From: Alistipes sp.
GTDB lineage: Bacteria > Bacteroidota > Bacteroidia > Bacteroidales > Rikenellaceae
Reading direction: 5' to 3'
DNA length: 64,000 nt
NCBI GenBank assembly: GCA_017937125.1
Contig: JAGBEH010000007.1
Location: forward strand, 62,001-126,000
Positions within the stretch are counted from its first letter, which is position 1; the number at the start of each line of letters is the position of its first letter. A program made the translations under genes and the position numbers. The notes beneath the pieces were generated by a model. The model saw only the letters and a list, made by a program, of their open reading frames with translations. It was not told the DNA's origin and did no database searches. Shown here piece after piece: positions 8,389 to 16,996 of the stretch.

Positions 8389-9327
8389 ATGTCTGAATTC
8401 GGATTCATAAACGGCATTAAAAATCTTTTCGCGGAGCTGCCCTCGAACGGCTTCGATGGTATCGGCGACGACTGCGCCGTGCTTCCCGACGGCAACGGCG
8501 GGGCGCTGGTCTTTACTACCGATCTGCTGGCTGAGGACGTCCATTTCCTGCGCGCGGCGACATCTGCCGAGATGTTGGGGCGCAAGGCTTTGGCCGTCAA
8601 TCTTAGCGATGTGGCGGCGATGGGCGCCGAACCCGTGGCATCTATGCTGTCGATTTCATTGCCTGCCGATGCGACGGGCGAATGGGCGGACGGATTTATG
8701 CGCGGCTATCGCGAGATGTCGGGCGAGTGGAATATTCCCCTTGTGGGGGGCGATACTACGGCTTCGAAATCTGGAATTACGATTAACGTCGTGGCCGTCG
8801 GCCGTGTGCGCGAGGAGAATGTAAAACGACGCTCGGCAGCTCGTGCCGGCGATGCGGTTATGGTCGGCGGCGTATTGGGGGCGTCGGCCGAAGGCCTGCG
8901 GGACATCCTGCGCGGCGAGTACGATACTCCTAATGCTTTGATACATAAGAATCCGATGCCGCAGGTGCGCGAGGGCATATGGCTCGGCGGGCGCCGCGAG
9001 GTGCACGCGATGATGGACATTTCGGACGGCATAGCATCCGATCTGGTGCATATTCTCGAAGCGTCGCGTGTCGGTGCCGTGATAAATACGGAGCTGGTGC
9101 CCGCAGTGTCGGACATAAGGACGGCGGTCTGCGGCGGCGAGGACTATAAACTTCTTTTTACGGTAGACGGAGCTGCAGCGGAACGGCTGGCAGCCGATTT
9201 CCTTGAGACGTTCGGTTATGCGCCTTATGTCATCGGGCGCATCGTCGGGGCGTCGGATTATACTGTCGAATGGCGTGCCGACGGGCGTCGTATTGCGACC
9301 GACTGGCAGGGATTCACCCATTATTGA
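8389..9327 (+). CDS. thiL: Thiamine-monophosphate kinase
   Basis: Phosphorylates thiamine monophosphate to thiamine diphosphate with ATP. The 312-residue protein shows GIGDDCAVL near residue 24, TTDLLAEDVHF for Mg-ATP binding, NLSDVAAMGAEP and GGDTTAS, all characteristic of ThiL. The ATG at 8389 was chosen because the sequence upstream in this frame is not conserved in type and starts only at a TTG. Its last 7 bases overlap the convergent flippase gene. Confidence 0.93.
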   Translation: MSEFGFINGIKNLFAELPSNGFDGIGDDCAVLPDGNGGALVFTTDLLAEDVHFLRAATSAEMLGRKALAVNLSDVAAMGAEPVASMLSISLPADATGEWADGFMRGYREMSGEWNIPLVGGDTTASKSGITINVVAVGRVREENVKRRSAARAGDAVMVGGVLGASAEGLRDILRGEYDTPNALIHKNPMPQVREGIWLGGRREVHAMMDISDGIASDLVHILEASRVGAVINTELVPAVSDIRTAVCGGEDYKLLFTVDGAAAERLAADFLETFGYAPYVIGRIVGASDYTVEWRADGRRIATDWQGFTHY

Positions 9328-10778
9328 CGCCTGCCGAATACCTTGCCTGCGATTTCGCGTATCTCTTTTGCCGCTTCCATCCCGCAAAGAAATGCCAGTG
9401 ATACATACACCGCGATGCCTGTCGCTATCTTGATTATCAGACGCAGCCCCGTGCCTAAATCGGTTATGTATCTCCCGACGAATACTACCGAGACATACAT
9501 CGCGGCCGTGAGCAGTATGACGGGCAGCAGCGTCCGCGCGGCTTTCGATGCCGAGAGCGGGGCATAGCGTGTCGAAGCCGCGAAATTGACGGCGAACTCC
9601 GTGAACGACATAACCACAAGCCCCCACGCCACGGCCGTTATGCTGTGGGGTATGGTCGCTGCGAGAATAGCCGTCATAATTATCTTCTTGACTATCTCCA
9701 GACGCAGGATTACACGGCCGTCGCTTTTGACTTTCAGTATGTTGTAGGCTATGGCGGCAAGCGGTTGAAACAGCCCCGTCAGGCAGAGTATGCGCAGATA
9801 AGGTACCGTGGGCATCCACTTCTCGCCCAACAGCAGGGCGAACATATCGTCCGCGACGGCTATTATGCCAGTCATTATGGGGAATAAGGCGAATGCCGTG
9901 ACCATAAATATCTGGCGGTAGCTTTCGGCCAGCCTGACCGTATTGCCGCCGATTTTCGAGAGGGCGGGATATGTTACGCTCTGCACCGACTGCATAGCTG
10001 ATGTCAGTGGCAGGTCCTTGAATTTCTGCGCCTGATTGAAATACCCGAGCGCGTCGGTCGAGTAGATTTTGCCGATGAATATCTGGGATATGTTGTTGTA
10101 TATGGCCGTAATCATATCCGTTGCGAGCAGCCTGAACGAAAAAGGTGCCATCGAGGATATGGGGGCGAACGAGATGCATACCGCGGGGCGCCAATTGCCG
10201 CATAACCACAGGATGAGCGTCTTGGTGGCCATAGCCGTCAGGCGCTGCCCTACGAGGCTCCATACGCCGCATCCCGCCAGCGCCATAGCTATGGCCGCCG
10301 CGCCGCCCGCGAGCGATGACGTGAAGGTTATGCGCGACAACAGCCCGAAACGGAACTGCCGTATACAGATGGTGTTCTGGATGACGCACAGTGCGTTTAT
10401 CGGCAGCAGCAGGAACAGTACGGGCGCTATCTCGGTGATTATCGGCTTGTCGTAAAAGGCCGCGACGGCAGGTGCCGCAGCCACCAGCAGCGCATACAGG
10501 GCTGCCGACATAACCATATTGAAGACGAATACGGACGAATAGTCGCGCGGCGTAGGGTTTTGCTTGCGTATGAGCGTTTGCGAGAATCCGCTGTCCACAA
10601 TGACCAGTGCGACCGATGTGAAGAAGGTGAGCAGCGCCATTACTCCTATGTCCTCGGGCATCAGCAGGCGTGCGACGATTATGCTCACCGCCATTTGCAA
10701 CAGCATCGACCCGATCTTCTCGGATATGCTCCACGCGACACCCGTCGCGATCTTGTCCTTCAACTCGCCTCCGCTCAT
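9321..10778 (-). CDS. Polysaccharide flippase, MOP/Wzx-like
   Basis: A 485-residue membrane protein with about 12-14 hydrophobic segments, of the lipopolysaccharide/teichuronic biosynthesis flippase type (WzxC or TuaB-like). The N-terminal LKDKIATGVAWSISEKIG and the ARLLMPEDIGVMALL segment are typical. It likely flips a lipid-linked glycan to the periplasmic face of the inner membrane. No glycosyltransferases lie next to it, so the substrate is unknown. It starts 12 bases after the pyk stop and may be the last gene of that unit. Confidence 0.85.
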   Translation of the reverse strand: MSGGELKDKIATGVAWSISEKIGSMLLQMAVSIIVARLLMPEDIGVMALLTFFTSVALVIVDSGFSQTLIRKQNPTPRDYSSVFVFNMVMSAALYALLVAAAPAVAAFYDKPIITEIAPVLFLLLPINALCVIQNTICIRQFRFGLLSRITFTSSLAGGAAAIAMALAGCGVWSLVGQRLTAMATKTLILWLCGNWRPAVCISFAPISSMAPFSFRLLATDMITAIYNNISQIFIGKIYSTDALGYFNQAQKFKDLPLTSAMQSVQSVTYPALSKIGGNTVRLAESYRQIFMVTAFALFPIMTGIIAVADDMFALLLGEKWMPTVPYLRILCLTGLFQPLAAIAYNILKVKSDGRVILRLEIVKKIIMTAILAATIPHSITAVAWGLVVMSFTEFAVNFAASTRYAPLSASKAARTLLPVILLTAAMYVSVVFVGRYITDLGTGLRLIIKIATGIAVYVSLAFLCGMEAAKEIREIAGKVFGRRQ

Positions 10779-10790
10779 CGGTTCGCGGCG

Positions 10791-12242
10791 TTAGTGTCGT
10801 TTCTCGTTGCGTTCGCGGATGTCGGCCACGCGGGCGATCTCGACATACGAGGCTCCGCGCTCGGGCGAAAAACTGCCGCCGACGGTAACCAGCAGGTCGT
10901 CGTCCCGCAGTACCTCCTGCTCGTCTATAACCTCCATCGCATCCGCCAGAAAATGGTAGCGGTCGTCGAGGGACTTGTCGCGCAGAATGGGTTTCACCCC
11001 GTAGGAGAGCGCGAGAATACGCTGCGCGTGTAGCGTGTAGCATACCGCGACTACGGTCTTGTGGCTGCGGAATGCCGCCAGATAACGTCCCGTCCGCCCC
11101 GTGAGCGTATCGACTACTATGTACTTCACGGGCAGGTTCGTCGAGGCCCTTACTGCCGAACGGGCTACCTGGGCCGTTATTTCGTGGGCTACCGATACCA
11201 TATTCATATCCGTCATCGGGGTGAAGCTGCGCTCGTCCTCCTCGATACGCTCGGCAATGCGGGACATAGTTTCCACCGACTCCACGGGGTAGGCGCCCAT
11301 AGCTGTCTCCTCGCTGAGCATTACGGCATCTACGCGTTCGTATATGGCACTTGCCACGTCGCTCACCTCGGCGCGTGTCGGACGCGGCGAATGAATCATA
11401 GAGTAGAGCATCTGCGTGGCTATGATTACGGGGCGTTTGGCGCGTATGCAGCTCTCGACTATGCGGCGCTGCGCCGTAGGTATCGCCTCGGCGGGCAGTT
11501 CGACGCCCAGATCGCCGCGTGCGACCATAATCCCGTACGATGCCTCGATTATCTCGTCGAGATTGTCGAGGCCCTCCTGATTCTCGATTTTGGATATTAT
11601 CTTGATTTTGCTGCCGCGTTCGTCGAGTACGGATTGTACGGCTGCGACGTCGGCAGCACTGCGTACGAACGAGTGGGCTATGAAATCGATGTCGTTGTCG
11701 ATAGCCCATTCGATGAATTTGCGGTCGCGCTCGGTGACGGACGGGAGTTGCAGCGAAACACCCGGAACGTTCACGCTCTTGCGCGGGCGCAGGGTGCCGT
11801 CGTTGATGAATTTGCAGACCAGTTCGTCCTCGTGCTTGTCGATGACTGCGAGTTCTATCTCGCCGTCCGCTATGAGAAGGACGTTGCCGACGGCGATGTC
11901 GGGTATGGCCTCCGTCGTATTGAAATATACCGTCTCCCTGTTCGACTTTTCGTCCTTGCGCGTTCCGCGGATACGTATCGTGTCGCCTGCGCGGAATGCA
12001 AGTTCGCCGCCGTCGCTCTCGTCGATGCCCGTGATGCGTATTTCGGGACCTTTGGTGTCGAGCATTATAGGTGTGGCGGGACTTACCGCGTGTACCGTTT
12101 CGACTATTTTCGCCGCCGACTCGCGTGTCACGTGCGCCGTGTTTACGCGTACGACATCCACGCCCGCCGCAATGAGTTTCGCAACGAGTTCGGGTGTGCA
12201 ATTCTTGTCGGAAAGCGTTGCTACGATTTTCGTTTTTTTCAT
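10791..12242 (-). CDS. pyk: Pyruvate kinase
   Basis: Converts phosphoenolpyruvate and ADP to pyruvate and ATP, the last step of glycolysis. The 483-residue protein opens with TKIVATLSDKN, has MLDTKGPEIRITG near residue 60, the active-site block KIENQEGLDNLDEI and the ARGDLGVELP signature near residue 245, and a C-terminal regulatory domain. It lies 25 bases after aroQ in a minus-strand run that also holds ackA, ptb and buk, which links glycolytic output to acyl-phosphate energy conservation. Confidence 0.96.
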   Translation of the reverse strand: MKKTKIVATLSDKNCTPELVAKLIAAGVDVVRVNTAHVTRESAAKIVETVHAVSPATPIMLDTKGPEIRITGIDESDGGELAFRAGDTIRIRGTRKDEKSNRETVYFNTTEAIPDIAVGNVLLIADGEIELAVIDKHEDELVCKFINDGTLRPRKSVNVPGVSLQLPSVTERDRKFIEWAIDNDIDFIAHSFVRSAADVAAVQSVLDERGSKIKIISKIENQEGLDNLDEIIEASYGIMVARGDLGVELPAEAIPTAQRRIVESCIRAKRPVIIATQMLYSMIHSPRPTRAEVSDVASAIYERVDAVMLSEETAMGAYPVESVETMSRIAERIEEDERSFTPMTDMNMVSVAHEITAQVARSAVRASTNLPVKYIVVDTLTGRTGRYLAAFRSHKTVVAVCYTLHAQRILALSYGVKPILRDKSLDDRYHFLADAMEVIDEQEVLRDDDLLVTVGGSFSPERGASYVEIARVADIRERNEKRH

Positions 12243-12267
12243 ATCTGACCTCTAACCTTTTTTATCT

Positions 12268-12684
12268 TCAACCCAAAAGAGCCTCGATGCCCAATCTGTA
12301 CGACTCTAATCCGAAGCCCATAATCGAGCCTTTGCATACGGGTGCCAGCAACGACGTGTGGCGGAACTCCTCGCGTGCGAGTATCGACGATATATGCACC
12401 TCGACGACGGGCGTCGATATCGCGGCTACGGCATCGCGCATCGCAACCGACGTGTGGGTGTATCCGCCCGCATTGAGCACTACGCCGTCGTAGCGGCCCT
12501 CGCTCCCGTGCAGGATGTTTATCAGCTCTCCCTCGACGTTCGACTGCCGCAGCTCGAGCTCGATTTGCGGGTAGCGCCTGCGCAGAAGTGCGACATATTC
12601 GTCGAAAGTCTGCGTGCCGTATATCTCTTTGTCCCGCTGTCCCTGAAGGTTCAGGTTCGGGCCGTTCAGAATCAGAATTTTCAT
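12268..12684 (-). CDS. aroQ: Type II 3-dehydroquinate dehydratase
   Basis: Third step of the shikimate pathway, 3-dehydroquinate to 3-dehydroshikimate. The 138-residue protein has the N-terminal NGPNLNLQGQR motif, NAGGYTHTSVA, and EVHISSILAREEFRH with the catalytic histidine and arginine. Length is normal. It sits between buk and pyk with gaps of about 20-25 bases, an unexpected place for an aromatic-amino-acid gene. Confidence 0.95.
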   Translation of the reverse strand: MKILILNGPNLNLQGQRDKEIYGTQTFDEYVALLRRRYPQIELELRQSNVEGELINILHGSEGRYDGVVLNAGGYTHTSVAMRDAVAAISTPVVEVHISSILAREEFRHTSLLAPVCKGSIMGFGLESYRLGIEALLG

Positions 12685-12705
12685 AATCGAAAAGTTTTGC
12701 CCGCA

Positions 12706-13773
12706 TCAGCGGTATGTTTTTACTTCCGTCTCGCCGCGCAATACCATCAGTCCGCTTTCGGCCAGTGCCTGCATCTCGTCTTCCCCGGGATATACCTGTA
12801 CGGGGGCTATGAACGAACACATCTCGGTTATGCGATCCGTCAGGTCGGCATTGTTGGCCAGACCGCCCGTAAGTATTATCGCATCGACGTCGCCCTTCAG
12901 CACGGCGGCCATAGCACCGATGCTTTTCCCTACCGTATAACACATCGCATCGAGCATCATCCGAGCGTCTCGGTCGCCGTTTTTCGCCCGAGCCTCGACC
13001 TCTATTATCGAGTTCGTACCCAGATGATTGACTATGCCGCCGCGTCCGCAACACATCTTTTTTACCTCGCCGAGGGTGTAACGCCCCGAAAAACACAACT
13101 CGGCCAACTGTCCCGCGGGCAGCGTACCCGCCCTTTCGGGAGCTATCGGTCCCGAGCCGTCATAGGCGTTGTTTACATCGACTACGCGCCCTTTGCGATG
13201 CGCACCGACCGATATGCCGCCGCCCATATGGGCGACTATCAGGTTCAGGTCATCGTATCGGCAGCCGTTCGTGTTGGCATACAGACGGGCGATGGCCTTG
13301 TGGTTGAGCGTGTGGAATACCGGCGTGTGCGGCAGCTCCTTCAATCCCGTTATACGCGCGACCTCCTGCAATTCATCTACTATCGGCGGATCGGCGATAT
13401 ATGCTTTCGTCCCTGCCTGTTCGGCAATCTTGCGGGCTATGACGCCGCCGAGATTGGCCGCGTGCTGCATTTTGCCGTTGCGCAGGTCGTATTCCATAGC
13501 GTCGTTTACCTCGTAAACCCCGCCTTCTACCGGTTTCAGCAGTCCGCCGCGGCCGACGACGGCCGAAAAACAGCGGATGTCCTCGTGTTTGGAGCGCAGG
13601 GCGTCGAGTATCATCCCCAGACGCCATTCGAGTTGTTCCCATACGGTCTCGAAACGTGCGATCTCGTCTGCGGAGTGTCTTATGGTCAGACACCAGATAG
13701 GTTCTTCGTTACGGAAAACGGCGATTTTAGTGGATGTGGATCCCGGATTTATCGCCAAGATATTGAAATCCAT
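12706..13773 (-). CDS. buk: Butyrate kinase
   Basis: Transfers phosphate from butyryl-phosphate (or branched short-chain acyl-phosphates) to ADP. The 355-residue protein has the ASKHA-fold phosphate loop NPGSTSTKI, FHTLNHKAIAR, HMGGGISVGAH and a C-terminal LTGGLANN block. The ATG at 13773 (protein beginning MDFNILAINPGS) gives normal butyrate kinase length; an in-frame ATG at 13812 would add 13 residues. It lies after ptb on the same strand, separated by 157 bases with a perfect hairpin, so partial uncoupling from ptb is possible. Confidence 0.93.
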   Translation of the reverse strand: MDFNILAINPGSTSTKIAVFRNEEPIWCLTIRHSADEIARFETVWEQLEWRLGMILDALRSKHEDIRCFSAVVGRGGLLKPVEGGVYEVNDAMEYDLRNGKMQHAANLGGVIARKIAEQAGTKAYIADPPIVDELQEVARITGLKELPHTPVFHTLNHKAIARLYANTNGCRYDDLNLIVAHMGGGISVGAHRKGRVVDVNNAYDGSGPIAPERAGTLPAGQLAELCFSGRYTLGEVKKMCCGRGGIVNHLGTNSIIEVEARAKNGDRDARMMLDAMCYTVGKSIGAMAAVLKGDVDAIILTGGLANNADLTDRITEMCSFIAPVQVYPGEDEMQALAESGLMVLRGETEVKTYR

Positions 13774-13890
13774 ATATTTGTCGTTTGATAGGTCTTGCGG
13801 GATATTCTTCATTCCGATTCAGCCCGTCTCGCGTCTGAATATGCGGTTTCTTCTGTCGGCATACGGAGGACGATACCGTAATCGAAGTTC

Positions 13891-13916
13891 GTGCAGCCGT
13901 TCGCGAACGGCTGCAC
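13891..13916. other. Perfect 26-base palindrome between ptb and buk
   Basis: A perfect inverted repeat with 13-base arms (GTGCAGCCGTTCG) lies in the 157-base gap after ptb. No T-run follows on the minus strand, so it looks more like an RNA-stability or processing hairpin than a strong terminator. Confidence 0.6.
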
Positions 13917-13930
13917 GACTCGTTATCGGC

Positions 13931-14836
13931 CTACTTCGCTGCCAGACAGGCCAGCGCAATGGAGTATTTCTTCGTCAGCGACGAATCGCCGCGCGAGGTG
14001 AGAACGCACGGAACGTTCGTTCCCATAACCATTGCCGCCAGCTCCCCTTGTCCGAAATGCGATACCGACTTGAAGAAGACGTTCGCCGATTCGATGTTCG
14101 GGAACAGCAGGCAGTCGGGATCGCCCGCAACGGAAGAGCCTTTGACCTTCTTGTGCTCGGCAACCTCCTTGTAGAGGGCTACGTCCAACGACAGAGGACC
14201 ATCGACTACGACATTGCCCAACTGTCCTCTGTCGCCCATCTTGGCGAGTATGGCCGCCTCGGTAGAGGAGGGAACCGCAGGCAGCACCTGCTCCGAAGCG
14301 GATATGCAGGCTATTTTCGGGCACTCTATGCCTAACAGGTTGGCGGTTTTGGACAGATAGCCGATGAGTTTCTGCTTCTGCTTGAAATCGGGCTGCGGGA
14401 TGACCGCCACGTCCGATATGGTGAGCAGCTTGTGGTAACCGGGCATCTCCATTATGGCCACGTGGCTCAACGTACCTTTGGGAGGGAAGAGTCCTGCATC
14501 CTTGTTGAGAATGCCGCGCATATACTTGTCGGTCGATACCAGACCCTTCATCAGTACGTCCGCGTCGCCCGAGACTACGGCCGCGACGGCCATAGCTACG
14601 CACTTGACGTCGTTTTTCTCGTCGATTATGCGGAATGCTTCGACATCGATATGCTCTTCGGCGCATATCTGTTCTATCACTTTTTTGTCGCCGTAGAGGG
14701 TCGGCTCCACGAGCCCTTCCTTATAGGCGTCGTAAACGGCGGCTATCGTGTGCGAATCCTGTCCGTATGCTACTGCGAGACGCTTGCGGCCTTTGCTGCG
14801 CGCCGCCTCGACGATTTCTGTAAGATGTGTTATCAT
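13931..14836 (-). CDS. ptb: Phosphate butyryltransferase (phosphate acyltransferase family)
   Basis: Converts butyryl-CoA and phosphate to butyryl-phosphate and CoA. The 301-residue protein is of the phosphate acetyl/butyryltransferase family; length and adjacency to butyrate kinase favour Ptb over Pta. Visible features are DADVLMKGLVSTDKYMRG near residue 95, MPGYHKLLTISDVAV, and the C-terminal DPDCLLFPNIESANVF. A role on acetyl-CoA cannot be excluded, because ackA is directly upstream and no separate pta is in the window. Confidence 0.9.
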   Translation of the reverse strand: MITHLTEIVEAARSKGRKRLAVAYGQDSHTIAAVYDAYKEGLVEPTLYGDKKVIEQICAEEHIDVEAFRIIDEKNDVKCVAMAVAAVVSGDADVLMKGLVSTDKYMRGILNKDAGLFPPKGTLSHVAIMEMPGYHKLLTISDVAVIPQPDFKQKQKLIGYLSKTANLLGIECPKIACISASEQVLPAVPSSTEAAILAKMGDRGQLGNVVVDGPLSLDVALYKEVAEHKKVKGSSVAGDPDCLLFPNIESANVFFKSVSHFGQGELAAMVMGTNVPCVLTSRGDSSLTKKYSIALACLAAK

Positions 14837-14895
14837 TTTGCGGTAATGTTAATGTCCGTTTCTGTCTGTCGTTCGTGCAAAACGGATGCCTTGCA

Positions 14896-16104
14896 TCAAA
14901 GGTTTTTCACGAGATTGTATGTGTCGGTAGCGATGACCAGCTCCTCGTTGGTGGCTATTGTCGCGACCTTGACTTTCGAATCGGGAGTCGAGAGCATAGC
15001 ATCCACGCCGTGCGACTTCTTGTTGGTTTCGTCGTCGAAGTGCAGCCCCAGAAACTCCATATTCGAACATACGCTGCGACGCAGGTCGGCCGAGTTCTCG
15101 CCGACGCCGCCCGTGAAGATTATAAGGTCCACGCCGCCCATCTCGGCCGCATACTGCCCGATGAATTTCTTGACACGCATATAGTATGCGTCGCGCGCGA
15201 GTATTGCGCGCTCGTCGCCTTCGTCGTATGCGCGGTCTATGTCGCGCATATCGCTCGATATGTCGGTCATACCCTGTACGCCCGACTGCTTGTTCATCAT
15301 CGCGTTGAGTTGCTCGTAGGTCATATTCTCCTTTTCGCCTATGAACGTTATGGCACTGGCGTCCACATTGCCGCATCGCGTGCCCATAATCAGTCCGTCG
15401 AGCGGCGAAAAGCCCATAGAGGTGTCGTAGGATTTGCCGTCGAGAACGGCCGTTACCGAGCCTCCGTTGCCGATGTGGCAGGTTATTATCTTCGAATGTT
15501 CGAGGTCGATTCCCGCTAATTCCGCGCCGATTTTCGCCACGTACTTGTGGCTCGTTCCGTGGAACCCGTATTTGCGCACACGGTATTTTTCGTAATATTT
15601 GTGAGGCAGCGCATACATATAGTTCATCGCGGGAATCGTCTGGTGGAACGACGTGTCGAATACCGTCACCTGAGGAACCGACGGCAGCACTTTCTCGATG
15701 GACAGCACGCCCTCGAGGTTCGCGGGGTTGTGCAGCGGCGCTATTGCGAACAGCGAGCTGATTTTGGCCTTGGCATCCTCGTCCACGATGCAGCTTTCGG
15801 GGAAGAATTCGCCGCCGTGGGCCACGCGGTGACCTACGGCGCGTATCTCGTCCAGCGACGTGATCACTCCGTGCTCCTTGTCGGTCAGCGCATCCAGCAC
15901 CATACGTATTCCCGTCGTGTGGTCGGGAATGGGGCAGTGGGTTTCGAAAGGCGCCTTGCCTACGGGCTTGTGCGTGAGGACGCCCTCGGGCAGACCTATG
16001 CGCTCGACCAGACCTTTGGCCAGCAGCGCATTGCTGGCCTCTTCGATGTCGAGCACCTGATATTTGATCGATGAACTTCCGCAGTTCAATACTAAAATGA
16101 CCAT
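14896..16104 (-). CDS. ackA: Acetate kinase
   Basis: Makes ATP and acetate from acetyl-phosphate. The 402-residue protein has NCGSSSIKY at the N terminus, FDTSFHQT, YGFHGTSHKYV, HIGNGGSVTA and FTGGVGENS, the complete AckA motif set. It is first in a minus-strand series ackA-ptb-buk-aroQ-pyk-flippase and has its own -7 box upstream. The gap to ptb is 59 bases. Confidence 0.97.
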   Translation of the reverse strand: MVILVLNCGSSSIKYQVLDIEEASNALLAKGLVERIGLPEGVLTHKPVGKAPFETHCPIPDHTTGIRMVLDALTDKEHGVITSLDEIRAVGHRVAHGGEFFPESCIVDEDAKAKISSLFAIAPLHNPANLEGVLSIEKVLPSVPQVTVFDTSFHQTIPAMNYMYALPHKYYEKYRVRKYGFHGTSHKYVAKIGAELAGIDLEHSKIITCHIGNGGSVTAVLDGKSYDTSMGFSPLDGLIMGTRCGNVDASAITFIGEKENMTYEQLNAMMNKQSGVQGMTDISSDMRDIDRAYDEGDERAILARDAYYMRVKKFIGQYAAEMGGVDLIIFTGGVGENSADLRRSVCSNMEFLGLHFDDETNKKSHGVDAMLSTPDSKVKVATIATNEELVIATDTYNLVKNL

Positions 16105-16165
16105 AAATATTCCGTTTTTATGTTGTTTGTAATCCGATGTCGGTATGTTGCCGCGAACGGCCGTA

Positions 16166-16173
16166 CAAAGGTA
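16166..16173 (-). promoter_or_regulatory. Likely -7 box for ackA
   Basis: TACCTTTG on the minus strand fits TAnnTTTG and lies about 60 bases before the ackA start. No good TTTG is seen at the usual distance, so only the -7 part is supported. Confidence 0.5.
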
Positions 16174-16200
16174 TTAAAAAATCTCGAATGGCTGCGGCAT

Positions 16201-16866
16201 TCACCCCCGTTTTTGGAACTTGTACCCCAGCCCTTTCACGGTTACGATCCTGTCGCTGCCTATTTTGCGGCGCAGGCGTCTTATATGGACGTCTATGGTG
16301 CGATCGCCCACGACTACTTTCGATCCCCACACCCGTGAATATATCTCCTCGCGGGTGAACAGGCGCTCGGGGGACGAGTACAGCAGTTCGAACAGTGCGA
16401 ACTCTTTCTTTGGCAGCGTCATCTCCGTGCCGTCGCATACTACGGTGTGATGCTCGTGATTGACCGTTATGCCGTCGGGTATTTCGTCCGAACCGTCTAT
16501 GCGCCGCATAATGGCGTTTACGCGGCTTTTCAGCAGGTTCATCTTTATCGGCTTGGCGATGTAGTCGTCGGCCCCCGCACCGAATCCCGAAAGCTGGTTC
16601 TCCTCCTCGCCGAGCGCCGACAGGAATACTATGCGCGTATCGGCGGTCTCGGGCTTTCCGCGCAGGGCGCGGCAGGTCTGGAGACCGTCCATAACGGGCA
16701 TCATCATATCGAGCAGAATCAGATGGGGACGGTATTTTACGGCCTTTTCGATAGCTTCGGCGCCGTCGGTCGCCGTATATACTTCGTAGCCCTCTTTCGC
16801 GAGGTTGTAGCCGACGAATTCGAGAATGTCCGTTTCGTCATCTACAAGCAGGATGCGGTGTGCCAT
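16201..16866 (-). CDS. OmpR/PhoB-family response regulator (orphan)
   Basis: A 221-residue two-domain regulator. The receiver domain (about 1-120) has the acidic pair DD at 9-10, the phosphate acceptor Asp53 in LLDMMMPVMDG, and the Lys of AKPIKMN. The C-terminal winged helix (about 130-220) ends with RTIDVHIRRLRRKIG and VKGLGYKF, typical of OmpR-type DNA binding. No histidine kinase gene is next to it: ackA lies downstream and the divergent DUF349 gene upstream. It may be served by a distant kinase. The target genes are unknown. Confidence 0.92.
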   Translation of the reverse strand: MAHRILLVDDETDILEFVGYNLAKEGYEVYTATDGAEAIEKAVKYRPHLILLDMMMPVMDGLQTCRALRGKPETADTRIVFLSALGEEENQLSGFGAGADDYIAKPIKMNLLKSRVNAIMRRIDGSDEIPDGITVNHEHHTVVCDGTEMTLPKKEFALFELLYSSPERLFTREEIYSRVWGSKVVVGDRTIDVHIRRLRRKIGSDRIVTVKGLGYKFQKRG

Positions 16867-16887
16867 ATTTTCCGTTGCTATTTAGTG

Positions 16888-16895
16888 CGAAGATA
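16888..16895 (-). promoter_or_regulatory. Possible -7 box for the response regulator
   Basis: TATCTTCG on the minus strand is one base off TAnnTTTG and lies 21 bases before the start codon. No clear -33 box. Confidence 0.35.
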
Positions 16896-16940
16896 GCAAA
16901 AATACCCGATAAATTTATGTTCGAACCGAGAAAAATGGTT

Positions 16941-16948
16941 ACCTTTGC
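16941..16948 (+). promoter_or_regulatory. -7 box for the DUF349 gene
   Basis: TACCTTTG fits TAnnTTTG and lies 48 bases before the ATG at 16997. It is divergent from the response-regulator promoter in a 130-base gap. Confidence 0.5.
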
Positions 16949-16996
16949 GCTAAACTATACTTTCGGGTATGGGCTAATCATAAAAATTACAGAGAG

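Noticed and set aside
8656..12201. Very long minus-strand open frame of 1181 codons
   Set aside because: It crosses thiL, the flippase and pyk in a different frame and has Arg/His-rich low-complexity composition. It is a GC-rich shadow.
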